64,000 bases of DNA, from contig JBAXNR010000002.1 in the NCBI GenBank assembly GCA_037133675.1, forward strand, positions 36,902 through 100,901. Direction: 5' to 3'. The position numbers were made by a program, and so were the translations under genes. The DNA comes from UBA4132 sp037133675. GTDB taxonomy: Bacteria > Pseudomonadota > Gammaproteobacteria > Methylococcales > Methylomonadaceae. Of the stretch, positions 50,004 to 58,921 are shown one piece after another. The stretch's first letter is position 1, and each line of letters opens with the position of its first letter. Below the pieces are notes generated by a model that saw only the letters and a program-made list of their open reading frames with translations, made no database searches and was not told the origin of the DNA.

Positions 50004-53000
50004 CTAAGAGGGTATATAAGCAATCGAACCATTTTCGATAGCTATTGCAATTCGTTTTTCTAAATCTTTAATGATACCAATTCTAAAACGGCTTTCTTCA
50101 CTACTAGGATCAAGTTCAACTTTATCTCGATAAAAGTTTTCTAAATTATCAATAAAAGGAATTTTCTCACCCAATTGACGCAAATATAAAATATAATGAT
50201 GTAAAGCTAAATCACGGGTAATAAAAGCACGATCAGTTTTAATTTCATCCGTACCATCAGCAATAAATTTATCCCCTTCTAATGGCATAAACTTTCTATC
50301 TAACAATGGAAAATGTGTCAATATTCTAGCGTACTCCTCTACACTTAAATTATATAATTTAGCAATTCGTGCATCGATTTCTGCGCGTAAAATAGCACGT
50401 TCTTTTAAATCATAAGTTGCAGATTCTGTTGTCCAAGGAATATCAGGAAAAATAGCATTCCAGTAACTCATCATTTCAGGTGTCGTGCAGCTTAATTTAA
50501 CTGCTCGTTCGCATAATTCAGTGGCTAACGTGCTATTAATATCGGCTAATTTAGGCACAGGAATTTGGGATAAAAAATTCATAGTCATAGACATAGATAT
50601 TCGTAAACGGATTAAAAAATCCCAAACAAAAGATGACATTAAACATTGCAATAGAATTAAATTAGTTATTGATGGTTCTTTAAAGGTAAAAGTCGGTACT
50701 TTATTGCCACAAGCGACCTGTTCGGGTAATAAACAAACCAAGGTACTGCGTTCATTGGTTGCACCAGTGACATCACAAAAACCCAACTTAGGTTGTATCT
50801 TAATTTGCGCGTGTTTTAAACTTACAAAAGCTCTTGGTTTTAACGCCTTATTATCAAAATCTAAATCCTCCCATTTAGCTTTTCTACCTTCACCCGCAGA
50901 ATAAGCTTTTTGACAATGATCGAATATATGTACCATTCGCCCTTCATATAATGGTACATAAGTTTCATTCGGAACAATATAAAAGTGATCCGCGCTTAAA
51001 TGGGGATTTTCCTCGGCTATTTTTTTATCGTCTGGATGAATATAAACACTTAGTATTTGTTTATCTTTCAAGATTAAATCTACTTTTGAATAAGCTCTAT
51101 TTTCATAAAACTCGGCATTTTCAGAAACCAAACCATTAAACCCATGTTTTATCATCCATTCCCTATCTCTAAATAAATAGGCATCATTAGACATATCTAA
51201 TTCTCGCTGATATTTAATTCCACCACTTAATTCTGTTTTACTAAATGCTCTTTTTTTCATCCATTCTATATCTCTGAATAAATGTGCATCATTAGTCATG
51301 TGTAATTCACAACGATATTTAATTACCCAATCACTTTTTCCTAATGCTAAAAAGTTTTTATGCAACTTTGCCACTAAATTATTATCACCTGCTGATTTAA
51401 AATCCAATAATGCCAACGTATCAGGACTTAATGCTGTGATTAGTGGTAAAGATAACTGCATAAGCCGCATTGTTTTAGTATCTGCGTCTAAATAATCTAT
51501 ATTACGCAACATAAAACCAGCGGGGAATGAATGATTATTATCAGGCGTTTGTTTTTTAAAAACAAACCCCGTAAATTTAAAACTGGTATGAATTCCAAAT
51601 GCCCATTTACGAAAATTTTCAAAGGTATAAAGATGTTCTATGGTATTTTCGCGCAATAATAATTGCCGTAAAGCAGTGCAACCTTCGGCTTGCCATAAAG
51701 CAGCAGGGGTTACTAAACCGACTCGCCCACCTGCACGAACACATTTATAAGCACGTTCAATAAAAAAACGAAATAAATCAGGATCACCACCTGTTTTTTT
51801 ATCATCTACCAATGTGCTTTGGTATTGATAATACCCTGTTACTTTTAAAAAATTGACTGTTTTTTGAATAGTATTTTCATAGTTTAGCCAGCCATTTTTT
51901 AATTCAGGATATTTTTTTTCTAATTCATGGACTAATTTTTTTATACTCGCGCCTTGGGTATTGGCAACCTCTACGGAATATGGAGCATAAAAAGGTTTGA
52001 TTTCTGGCTTAATTTTATCCCAAGGAGGGTTTCCTAATACTACGTCAAAGCCATAATCGGATTTAGGATGTCCTGTATTATCAAAAGCAACTTCTGGGAA
52101 TTCTAATTGCCAATGAAAAAATAGGGTAGGACGTGCGCCATAGCCATGCTCAGTATTGGCTTTAACCATTTTGACAAAACTATTATTTTTAAATTTTTCT
52201 AATTCAATTTCCCGTTGCGAAGAATCTTTTATAGTACATATTCTCAGTAAGCGATTATATAAACTATTACCATGATTACTAAACGCTTTAATTCCCTGTT
52301 CATCTGGCTCTACAAAAAACCATTGTGCGCACCATAAATCAGCTAATAATTTATAAGCGGATAATTCTTTTACGATTTTTTCGTAGTTAATGCGTTTATT
52401 ACGAATATCTTGTCTTTGTTTACTGGCAGAGGCTAATAACACTCTAATATGAGATAACACATCGCCAATAATATCCTCATCTATAAAAAACAATCCCATT
52501 TGCTTATTGAGCTGATTATCTTCATAAGAATTAGTAGCATTTTTAATATTTGGTTTTACTTGCCATACTAAGCCAGATTTTAATTTTTTTGCTTCTAATG
52601 CAGGTTCTTTTAAATCTTCTATATCGACACCTAATAAGGCATTACCTACTTTTAAATGGTGCGACAAAAAGGATAAGGGCTTTTCATAATCTGCGGTATG
52701 TAACCAAATAGCGACTTTCGCTAACTCGACCGACATGGGGTTATAATCAACACCATATATACAATTTTCAACGACTTTTATTTTCCAGTAAGCACGCACA
52801 TTAGCATCATTAGTATTTTTGATACCTTTATCTGGATGTATTAAATCTTTTGGATTACAGTGCATCGCTAAATAACGCGACATTATATCAATGGCTTTGA
52901 CTAAAAAATGCCCACTGCCCATAGAGGGATCTAATATTTTTAGTTCTAAAATAGTATTGGGATTATTTTCACAGGCATCTAATAAGGGCAATAATGTTTT

Positions 53001-54461
53001 ATTAACTAATTGTGTAACTAATGAATCAGGAGTGAAATAAGAACCACTGGTTTTGCGCTCGCCATTTTCATTTTTAAGCATTAATATTGGGACTTCAAAA
53101 TCTTTGTCTAAAATCAGACGTTGTTCAAGTAATCCTTCATACACATCGCCTAAATCTCGAACATCTAATTCTTTCCAGACAATTTCTTTTTTTCTTTCTT
53201 TGTCGGCATACATTAACGCACTGAGTACCGATTTTAATGCGGCATCTGTCATTTCCCAGTGGAATAAGTCTTTATGTATTTCTGCATCAAATAATCCGCC
53301 ATTATAGGCAGGAACACCATATTGCGGATCGCCTACATCAATAGCTTGAAATAATTTTTGTAAAGTTCTATAAATAGTAGGTCTTGTTAATTGCTCAGGT
53401 GTTTTTTCTTCTAATTGCGCAAGTAAATGTGAAAGCGCGTATTCTTGCGCGTAAGCGGTTGCTTGATTGCCATTATATTTAATTAATAAATCACGGCTTT
53501 CTGCTTTGAGTATAAATAATAATCGATACAGTAGAATTAATGATTGTTCGCGTAAATAATCTAATTCTATTTGTTTAGGGTGTTCATTTAACCAGCCTTT
53601 GCTTCTATTATTGGCATTTATCCAAAATCCTGTCGCGATTTGTTCTACGGCATTATGAGCATTTTCTCTTAAAATTTCGCGTAAATTAGCAAGTGCTTTT
53701 TCTGTTTCGCTATAGAGATTCGCTAAAAAACCGCTGGCATGAGCTTTACTACCAAATAAATGTTCAAATAAAGCAAACTGCTTACTGTCTTCGGAATTAA
53801 GTTTTCGTTTATTTTTACCAATGAATTGCTGTAAGAATAATACTAAATCAAATCTTAAAAAAATATCTTCATTATTTTTATGTATTAATCGCCATGATAA
53901 GCCATTAGATAAAATCCCCCATTCTTTACTGTAATTTAATAAGTAATCATGCGTTTGTTTAATATGTTTAGTATCATCGGTATTTTCTGTGGTTCTTTTA
54001 GCTTCTAAAATAAAACACGCCGACTTACAAAACTGTCGTCCATTAAATAAATTATCTTTTTGTAATGCTTGATTAGCTGTTTGAATATCATGACTTGAGG
54101 AAAATAAAATCATATCTGGACGATCTGCTTTATCGCTGCCAGTTAAACTTTTGTTATTGGCGATTTTATTTTCAAAACCGATAATTTCAAGGGTTTTTCT
54201 AATTAACCCTTGTTCAATTTCTGTTTCTGAGCTATTGGATAATTCAAACCCTTCTGGAACACCAAATTTAGTTATTTTATTTTTTTTAATGACAGGCGTT
54301 AAAATAGTTAGATACGATTCTTGCCAATAATTAATCAATAGTGTTAGATTTTTTTCAGCCTGTTCTAAATCAGCTTCGGGTATGTATAAATAGTTTTCGT
54401 TCTGACTAAATAAATCTAAAACAGCTTGAGTGAACAAACCACTATTATCAATAAAGTTCAT
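50004..54461 (-). CDS. Large type IIG restriction-modification enzyme (Eco57I-like)
   Basis: A 1485-residue single-chain R-M protein. N-terminal nuclease: RPDMILFSSSHD ... ACFILEAKRTTEN (PD-x(n)-ExK). Long helical region, then methyltransferase motif I ILDPSMGSGHFLVKAI and motif IV VVLGNPPWDKIKPE, followed by a target-recognition region that contains a 35-residue tandem duplication (IKYRCELHMTNDAHLFRDIEWM / IKYQRELDMSNDAYLFRDREWM). The C-terminal helices end AIENGSIAYIPS. The gene is markedly more AT-rich than its neighbours, a sign of transfer. ATG 54461 (MNFIDNSG) is preferred. An upstream ATG (54563) lies inside a palindromic repeat and would add 34 repeat-derived residues. It needs no partner and is intact. 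Confidence 0.9.
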   Translation of the reverse strand: MNFIDNSGLFTQAVLDLFSQNENYLYIPEADLEQAEKNLTLLINYWQESYLTILTPVIKKNKITKFGVPEGFELSNSSETEIEQGLIRKTLEIIGFENKIANNKSLTGSDKADRPDMILFSSSHDIQTANQALQKDNLFNGRQFCKSACFILEAKRTTENTDDTKHIKQTHDYLLNYSKEWGILSNGLSWRLIHKNNEDIFLRFDLVLFLQQFIGKNKRKLNSEDSKQFALFEHLFGSKAHASGFLANLYSETEKALANLREILRENAHNAVEQIATGFWINANNRSKGWLNEHPKQIELDYLREQSLILLYRLLFILKAESRDLLIKYNGNQATAYAQEYALSHLLAQLEEKTPEQLTRPTIYRTLQKLFQAIDVGDPQYGVPAYNGGLFDAEIHKDLFHWEMTDAALKSVLSALMYADKERKKEIVWKELDVRDLGDVYEGLLEQRLILDKDFEVPILMLKNENGERKTSGSYFTPDSLVTQLVNKTLLPLLDACENNPNTILELKILDPSMGSGHFLVKAIDIMSRYLAMHCNPKDLIHPDKGIKNTNDANVRAYWKIKVVENCIYGVDYNPMSVELAKVAIWLHTADYEKPLSFLSHHLKVGNALLGVDIEDLKEPALEAKKLKSGLVWQVKPNIKNATNSYEDNQLNKQMGLFFIDEDIIGDVLSHIRVLLASASKQRQDIRNKRINYEKIVKELSAYKLLADLWCAQWFFVEPDEQGIKAFSNHGNSLYNRLLRICTIKDSSQREIELEKFKNNSFVKMVKANTEHGYGARPTLFFHWQLEFPEVAFDNTGHPKSDYGFDVVLGNPPWDKIKPEIKPFYAPYSVEVANTQGASIKKLVHELEKKYPELKNGWLNYENTIQKTVNFLKVTGYYQYQSTLVDDKKTGGDPDLFRFFIERAYKCVRAGGRVGLVTPAALWQAEGCTALRQLLLRENTIEHLYTFENFRKWAFGIHTSFKFTGFVFKKQTPDNNHSFPAGFMLRNIDYLDADTKTMRLMQLSLPLITALSPDTLALLDFKSAGDNNLVAKLHKNFLALGKSDWVIKYRCELHMTNDAHLFRDIEWMKKRAFSKTELSGGIKYQRELDMSNDAYLFRDREWMIKHGFNGLVSENAEFYENRAYSKVDLILKDKQILSVYIHPDDKKIAEENPHLSADHFYIVPNETYVPLYEGRMVHIFDHCQKAYSAGEGRKAKWEDLDFDNKALKPRAFVSLKHAQIKIQPKLGFCDVTGATNERSTLVCLLPEQVACGNKVPTFTFKEPSITNLILLQCLMSSFVWDFLIRLRISMSMTMNFLSQIPVPKLADINSTLATELCERAVKLSCTTPEMMSYWNAIFPDIPWTTESATYDLKERAILRAEIDARIAKLYNLSVEEYARILTHFPLLDRKFMPLEGDKFIADGTDEIKTDRAFITRDLALHHYILYLRQLGEKIPFIDNLENFYRDKVELDPSSEESRFRIGIIKDLEKRIAIAIENGSIAYIPS
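51145..51354. repeat. 105-bp tandem duplication in the R-M gene
   Basis: Two diverged copies offset by 105 bases (anchor word gcatcattag at 51181 and gcatcattagt at 51286). They encode the 35-residue repeat in the presumed target-recognition region. Confidence 0.8.
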
Positions 54462-54544
54462 TAAAAATAACCTGAAAAAATGCCAGAATTGGCGGTTGGC
54501 TTTATAAAAGCGAAGAATAGATGGTCTGTGTGATAATCTAATCG

Positions 54545-54571
54545 TAGGGGCAATGTTATTCATTGCCCCTA
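54545..54571. repeat. Palindrome taggggcaatg...cattgccccta
   Basis: 11-bp perfect arms around ttatt, between the R-M gene and the DUF1097 gene. It supplies a spurious in-frame ATG for the R-M gene. Confidence 0.85.
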
Positions 54572-54584
54572 TTCATTTAAGTAA

Positions 54585-55112
54585 TTATTTTTTGTTGGCT
54601 AATTCTTGTATTTTGCTACTTAATAATACAGAACCTTCACCGAAATATGCACCAATAGCAATAGACGCGGTGACGATTAATAAAGGATTACCCCAATGCG
54701 CACTTAGTAATACTTCTGGGGTTAATTTGCCCCCTTCTAATAAATAAGCAAACGTAGCTGAATAACCCAATACGCTGGCTGGAATTGTTGCCAACTGTGG
54801 AAAATGGGCAGCAAGACACAATACAACAACAGAAACAGCAACGGCAACAGAAGCCATTAATGGGAAAGCCATTGAACCTGCTGGAATAGTGGTAATAATG
54901 ACTGCTGCTATCCACGCCATCAAAACACCAAACGCGCCACAAACGATGACATTTTTTTGTGCTTCTTTAGTCGCACCAAAGGCAAAATAAGCTGCCCACG
55001 CAATAGTCAATGCCCATATTAAAAATATACCCGCTGTAGGACCGACGGCTAAAAAAGTTGCAACGCCGCTTAATGCGCCAATACTTAAAGAAAGTGCGGT
55101 AAGATTGTTCAT
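54585..55112 (-). CDS. DUF1097 family inner-membrane protein
   Basis: A 175-residue integral membrane protein with about five or six helices (LSLSIGALSGVATFLAVG, AGIFLIWALTIAWAAYFAFG, VIVCGAFGVLMAWIAAVIITTI, SMAFPLMASVAVAVSVVVLCLAA, LATIPASVLGYSATFAYLLE, NPLLIVTASIAIGAYFGEGSVLL) and the charged QELANKK end. It matches the DUF1097 (YcdZ-like) family of unknown function. GGAGA ribosome site. It stands alone between the R-M gene and murJ. Confidence 0.85.
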   Translation of the reverse strand: MNNLTALSLSIGALSGVATFLAVGPTAGIFLIWALTIAWAAYFAFGATKEAQKNVIVCGAFGVLMAWIAAVIITTIPAGSMAFPLMASVAVAVSVVVLCLAAHFPQLATIPASVLGYSATFAYLLEGGKLTPEVLLSAHWGNPLLIVTASIAIGAYFGEGSVLLSSKIQELANKK

Positions 55113-55183
55113 CGATAAATCTCCAAATTATTCACCTCTGTTGTTGTTTAATTAGCTCTCATGTAGAGGTATATCCATGAAAG

Positions 55184-56755
55184 CTAAGGTTTTTTTTCTG
55201 TTGTGCCAATTAATACAGTCAAATGCTTTATTTTTAAGCCTGTGATTAGCAAGCTTGCACTATAAACGCTGATGGCTACGGCTATCCATTTTAGCAAATT
55301 TATCACGCGTTCTGTTGCACTCCACGCATTCCACCACTCAGCATTCACCCAATAATACAAAACTGCTGTCATTGCAGCACTTGCCAACAAGACGCGAGCA
55401 AAAAATAATAGCCAACCTGTTGCAGGTTGATAAACCTTATCTTTAAGCAGTTTTTTTAGCAAGAGCGCGGCATTAAAAAATGCACCTAATGAGGTGGCTA
55501 AGGCTAAACCTGCGTGTGCTAACGGGAAGACTAATGCCACATTTAACGCTAAGCTGACCCCCATTGCATATATCCCATAACGTACAGGCGTTTTGACTTC
55601 TTGGCGTGAAGTGAACGCGGGAACGAGGACTTTAATCAATAAATAACCTAGCAAGCCTACTGCGTAGGCTCTTAAACTTAGTCCCGCTAAATGTACGTCA
55701 TTAATACTAAATTCTTTGTACTGAAATAGGGTAGATAACATAGGTTCAGCGAGCATGAATAAGCCTATGGTTGCAGGCATTCCCACCAATAAGACTAATC
55801 GCAAACCCCAATCCAAGGAATTGGAAAAAGCGATGGTATCTTCGGCGGCATGATTATTCGCTAAGCTAGGTAAAATCACTGTACCGAGTGCCAGACCTAA
55901 AATACCTAAAGGAAATTCTACTAATCGATCCGAATAATACAACCACGATACACTACCAACCGTTAAAAATGACGCAATTAAGGTATCCAGCAATAAATTA
56001 ATTTGCGTAACTGAGACGCTAAACATGGCGGGTAACATCAGCCCTAATACACGTTTAACACCCGTATCTTGAAAATCAATGCGTGGACGTGGCAGTAAAC
56101 CTAAACGTATTAAGGGCGGAATTTGAAATAATAACTGCACGATACCCGCAATAAAAACCCCCCACGCTAATGCTATTACAGGAGTTTCCATCAATGGCGC
56201 AAGCCAGATTGCCGTGATTATCATGCAGATATTGAGAAAAACTGGCGTGAGTGCGGGGACGGCAAATTTTCCATGCGCATTTAAAATGCTGCCTGCAAAG
56301 GCGGTCAGGGAAATAAATAATAAATAAGGAAAGGTGATTTGTAACATCCATACCGATAAATCATGTTGCGTTCCCTGCCATGAAAAACCAGGAGCTAGTA
56401 ACAAAATAAGCACGGGGGCAAGTACAATACCTATCAGCGTCAGCAACAGCAAACACACTGCCAACGTACCAGCGGTTTTATCAATGAATAGCTTTAATGC
56501 CACTTTAGTACCTTGTTCTTTATAATCTGCAAGCACAGGCACAAACGCATGAGCAAACGCGCCTTCGGCAAACAAACGCCGCAAAAAATTGGGAATTTTA
56601 AATGCCACAAAAAACGCATCAGTGGCTAAATCAACACCAAACAGACGGGCAATCAACATATCTCGAACAAATCCCAACAATCGGGAGATAAGCGTCATGC
56701 TTCCTACCACGACTGTTGATTTAAAAAGTCGCCCACTCACGCTAACTGTCCTCAT
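55184..56755 (-). CDS. murJ: Lipid II flippase MurJ
   Basis: A 523-residue polytopic inner-membrane protein of the MOP superfamily that flips the peptidoglycan precursor lipid II to the periplasm. Family segments: STVVVGSMTLISRLLGFVRDMLIARLFG, TDAFFVAFKIPNFLRRLFAEGAFAHAFVPVLADYK, GMPATIGLFMLAEPMLSTLFQY and about 14 predicted helices. It is divergent from rpsT, the usual arrangement in gammaproteobacteria. The start overlaps no neighbour. Essential. Confidence 0.97.
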   Translation of the reverse strand: MRTVSVSGRLFKSTVVVGSMTLISRLLGFVRDMLIARLFGVDLATDAFFVAFKIPNFLRRLFAEGAFAHAFVPVLADYKEQGTKVALKLFIDKTAGTLAVCLLLLTLIGIVLAPVLILLLAPGFSWQGTQHDLSVWMLQITFPYLLFISLTAFAGSILNAHGKFAVPALTPVFLNICMIITAIWLAPLMETPVIALAWGVFIAGIVQLLFQIPPLIRLGLLPRPRIDFQDTGVKRVLGLMLPAMFSVSVTQINLLLDTLIASFLTVGSVSWLYYSDRLVEFPLGILGLALGTVILPSLANNHAAEDTIAFSNSLDWGLRLVLLVGMPATIGLFMLAEPMLSTLFQYKEFSINDVHLAGLSLRAYAVGLLGYLLIKVLVPAFTSRQEVKTPVRYGIYAMGVSLALNVALVFPLAHAGLALATSLGAFFNAALLLKKLLKDKVYQPATGWLLFFARVLLASAAMTAVLYYWVNAEWWNAWSATERVINLLKWIAVAISVYSASLLITGLKIKHLTVLIGTTEKKP

Positions 56756-56770
56756 AAGATATTAAATAGA

Positions 56771-56799
56771 TTGACAATAATAGCAGTTAAAATGATAAT
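56771..56799 (+). promoter_or_regulatory. Sigma-70 promoter of rpsT
   Basis: TTGACA (56771-56776), exact 17-base spacer, GATAAT (56794-56799). This is a near-consensus promoter giving a leader of about 35 bases before the S20 start. Strong, as expected for a ribosomal protein gene. Confidence 0.75.
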
Positions 56800-56839
56800 A
56801 CACGGCTATTTCACTCAACTTTAAAAGAATCGAGACACT

Positions 56840-57103
56840 ATGGCTAATACAGCACAAGCTAAAAAGCGTGCGAAACAAGCGGAAAAAAGCCGTGTTCGCA
56901 ACGCAGGACAACGCAGCAACTTACGCACTTTTGTAAAAAAAGTTATTGCTGCTGTAAACGCAGGCGATAAAGAAAAAGCGCAAGCTGCCTACAACACTGT
57001 AGTGCCGATTATCGATTCTGCTGTCAACAAAGGCATTATTCATAAAAATAAAGCCTCACGCGGCAAAAGCAGATTGAATGCAAAAGTAAAAGCAATCGCT
57101 TAA
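56840..57103 (+). CDS. rpsT: 30S ribosomal protein S20
   Basis: 87 residues, very basic, three-helix protein binding the 16S rRNA 5' domain: MANTAQAKKRAKQAEKSRVRN, NLRTFVKKVIAAVNAGDKEKAQAAY and the C-terminal GIIHKNKASRGKSRLNAKVKAI. Single-gene transcription unit with the promoter and terminator described separately. Confidence 0.98.
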   Translation: MANTAQAKKRAKQAEKSRVRNAGQRSNLRTFVKKVIAAVNAGDKEKAQAAYNTVVPIIDSAVNKGIIHKNKASRGKSRLNAKVKAIA

Positions 57104-57129
57104 TAATACTTTTAACTTCATTCACACAT

Positions 57130-57166
57130 AAAAAAGGCTGTCTCCTAAAGGTGACAGCCTTTTTTA
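57130..57166 (+). terminator. Rho-independent terminator of rpsT
   Basis: Stem aaaaaaggctgtc / gacagccttttt with a 10-base loop and a T-run. The A-run on the 5' side makes it usable from the opposite strand for hda as well. Confidence 0.93.
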
Positions 57167-57199
57167 TGGGTCGCTTATTTTTATAGCTAACAGGCTACG

Positions 57200-57901
57200 T
57201 TACAAGGTAACGCCATCTAAAATCTGTTTTAAAAATGGAACGGTTAATTTGCGTTTGGCGGCAAGTGAGGCTTTATCGAGTTGTTTTAATAATTGCCATA
57301 AATCGGATAAATCGCGATCGTAATGGCTGAGTAAAAATAGTCCAACTTGTGGGGAAATTTCAAAACCCATTTGATTAGCTTTAAAAATTAATGCGGTGAT
57401 TCGGTCGTTATCAATTAAAGGCTGTAATTTCAACGTTAACCCCCAATTTAACCGTGTTTTAAGATCAGGTAATTTAATATCTATTTCATTTGGTAGACAC
57501 GCGGCAGAAATAATTAGGGTATGCTCACTGTCTCTGTGCTGATTAAAAAAATGAAAAAACGCCATTTCCCAGTCGGTATTGCCTGCAATTGCTTCAACAT
57601 TATCGAAGCACACGAGATCTAATCCGTCTAATCCTGTCAGAATTTCCGCATCGGGCAAATGACTGCTGGCTAAATCCAAATAAAAGGAACTACGGTGCAA
57701 ACTGTGCGCTAGGTGACAACAGGATTGTAGCAAATGTGTTTTCCCTAAGCCTAATTGTCCCCAAAGAAAAACTTGTAATTCTCCATTACCCGAAACACTA
57801 TTTTGTAAGTGACTAATAATTTCTTGATTGCTACCTGCAAAAAAATCTGCAAAGGTTTGATTGACTCTGAATTCAAACTGTAAAGGCAATTGTGTTGACA
57901 T
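57200..57901 (-). CDS. hda: DnaA regulatory inactivator Hda
   Basis: A 233-residue AAA+ protein that, with the loaded sliding clamp, stimulates ATP hydrolysis by DnaA and so limits re-initiation of replication. Segments: a clamp-binding-like start (STQLPLQFEF), LWGQLGLGKTHLLQSCCHLAH (Walker A, with an unusual Gln-Leu before GLGKT), DLVCFDNVEAIAGNTDWEMAFFHFFNQ (Walker B), LPDLKTRLNWGLTLKLQPL (sensor/box VII region). Co-directional with the DUF2069 gene, 8 bases behind it, the usual gammaproteobacterial neighbours. Confidence 0.95.
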   Translation of the reverse strand: MSTQLPLQFEFRVNQTFADFFAGSNQEIISHLQNSVSGNGELQVFLWGQLGLGKTHLLQSCCHLAHSLHRSSFYLDLASSHLPDAEILTGLDGLDLVCFDNVEAIAGNTDWEMAFFHFFNQHRDSEHTLIISAACLPNEIDIKLPDLKTRLNWGLTLKLQPLIDNDRITALIFKANQMGFEISPQVGLFLLSHYDRDLSDLWQLLKQLDKASLAAKRKLTVPFLKQILDGVTL

Positions 57902-57909
57902 GGTGATTG

Positions 57910-58254
57910 TTATTTTTTTATCCAGCGTACATAGCCGATTGCGCCGAAAAAAAGCATTAAGCTAAAAACAACTTCTAATGCCGCGTAGTAACGCTCACTA
58001 GAATTACTATAAGTTTCTATCGAGCCGTGGATAAAATACAACATACTGATATAAGCTGCCCACGCACAGCTTTTTGGTTTGCCATTTAATAAACCACGCA
58101 TCGGTAATAATAACGGTGTGACTGTTATCAATAAAACCAAGGCAACAGGAAATTGAGTAGGAGGAGCAAGCACGGTATACCAGAGCATTGATAAAATAAA
58201 CAGCCCGAAAAATCCAGCTAATGCAACCACATAACCAATCTGTGCTATTTTCAT
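57910..58254 (-). CDS. DUF2069 family inner-membrane protein
   Basis: 114 residues with four membrane helices (IGYVVALAGFFGLFILSMLWY, FPVALVLLITVTPLLLPMRGLL, CAWAAYISMLYFIHGSIETYS, ALEVVFSLMLFFGAIGYVRWIKK). The PMRGLLNGKPKSCAWAAYISMLYFIHG block is the DUF2069 signature. ATG 58254 overlaps the wrbA stop by ATGA, which fixes the start over a longer in-frame alternative and shows translational coupling. Function is unknown. Confidence 0.9.
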   Translation of the reverse strand: MKIAQIGYVVALAGFFGLFILSMLWYTVLAPPTQFPVALVLLITVTPLLLPMRGLLNGKPKSCAWAAYISMLYFIHGSIETYSNSSERYYAALEVVFSLMLFFGAIGYVRWIKK

Positions 58255-58844
58255 ACGCTGAGTTTTAACTGCTGGGCAGTTTTTGCCAGCCGCGCACCTA
58301 ACGCACGGCATAGGGTTTTTTCATGTTCAGAAAGTCCGCCTTGTTCCAGAGACCAATGACTTGCGCCATAAGGTGTGCCGCCTGTGGAGGTTTCGCGTAA
58401 TGCGGCTTCACTGTAAGGCAAGCCAAGTATCAACATACCATGATGTAATAATGGCAACATCATTGATAACAAGGTGCTTTCATGCCCGCCGTGCATACTC
58501 GCTGATGAAGTAAACACTGCCGCAGGTTTACCCTGTAACGCGCTCGATAACCACAATGGCGTAGTTTGATCGATAAAATATTTTAGCGGAGCTGCCATAT
58601 TACCAAAATGGGTCGGGCTACCTAAGGCTAAGCCATCACAAGATTTTAAATCGTCTAACGTAGCGTAAATCGCGCCATGCGCTGGAATAGAATCAGCAGT
58701 TTTTTCGCATACAGTAGAAACATCGGCAACAGTTCTAAGTACCGCTTCAACCCCTTCTACCGATTCCACACCTCGGGCGATTAAATTCGCCATCTCAGCG
58801 GTAGATCCATGACGGGAAAAATACAAAATCAAAATAGTGGTCAT
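58251..58844 (-). CDS. wrbA: NAD(P)H:quinone oxidoreductase, WrbA-type flavodoxin
   Basis: A 197-residue FMN-binding flavodoxin-like oxidoreductase reducing quinones with NAD(P)H. The phosphate-binding loop ILYFSRHGSTAEMANLIARGVE is near the N-terminus, followed by the ribityl/isoalloxazine-binding segments GSPTHFGNMAAPLKYFIDQT and TSSASMHGGHESTLLSMMLPLLHHGMLILGLPY. The ATG at 58844 gives the family's normal length, and the 60 codons open upstream are not homologous. Start of the wrbA-DUF2069-hda transcription unit, divergent from ubiA. Confidence 0.92.
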   Translation of the reverse strand: MTTILILYFSRHGSTAEMANLIARGVESVEGVEAVLRTVADVSTVCEKTADSIPAHGAIYATLDDLKSCDGLALGSPTHFGNMAAPLKYFIDQTTPLWLSSALQGKPAAVFTSSASMHGGHESTLLSMMLPLLHHGMLILGLPYSEAALRETSTGGTPYGASHWSLEQGGLSEHEKTLCRALGARLAKTAQQLKLSV

Positions 58845-58921
58845 ACAGGTTACAGATAATGACTGAATATAAAGGGTTATAATAGCACTTAAAAAATTTA
58901 GGCGGCAAAAAAGGTAATCTA

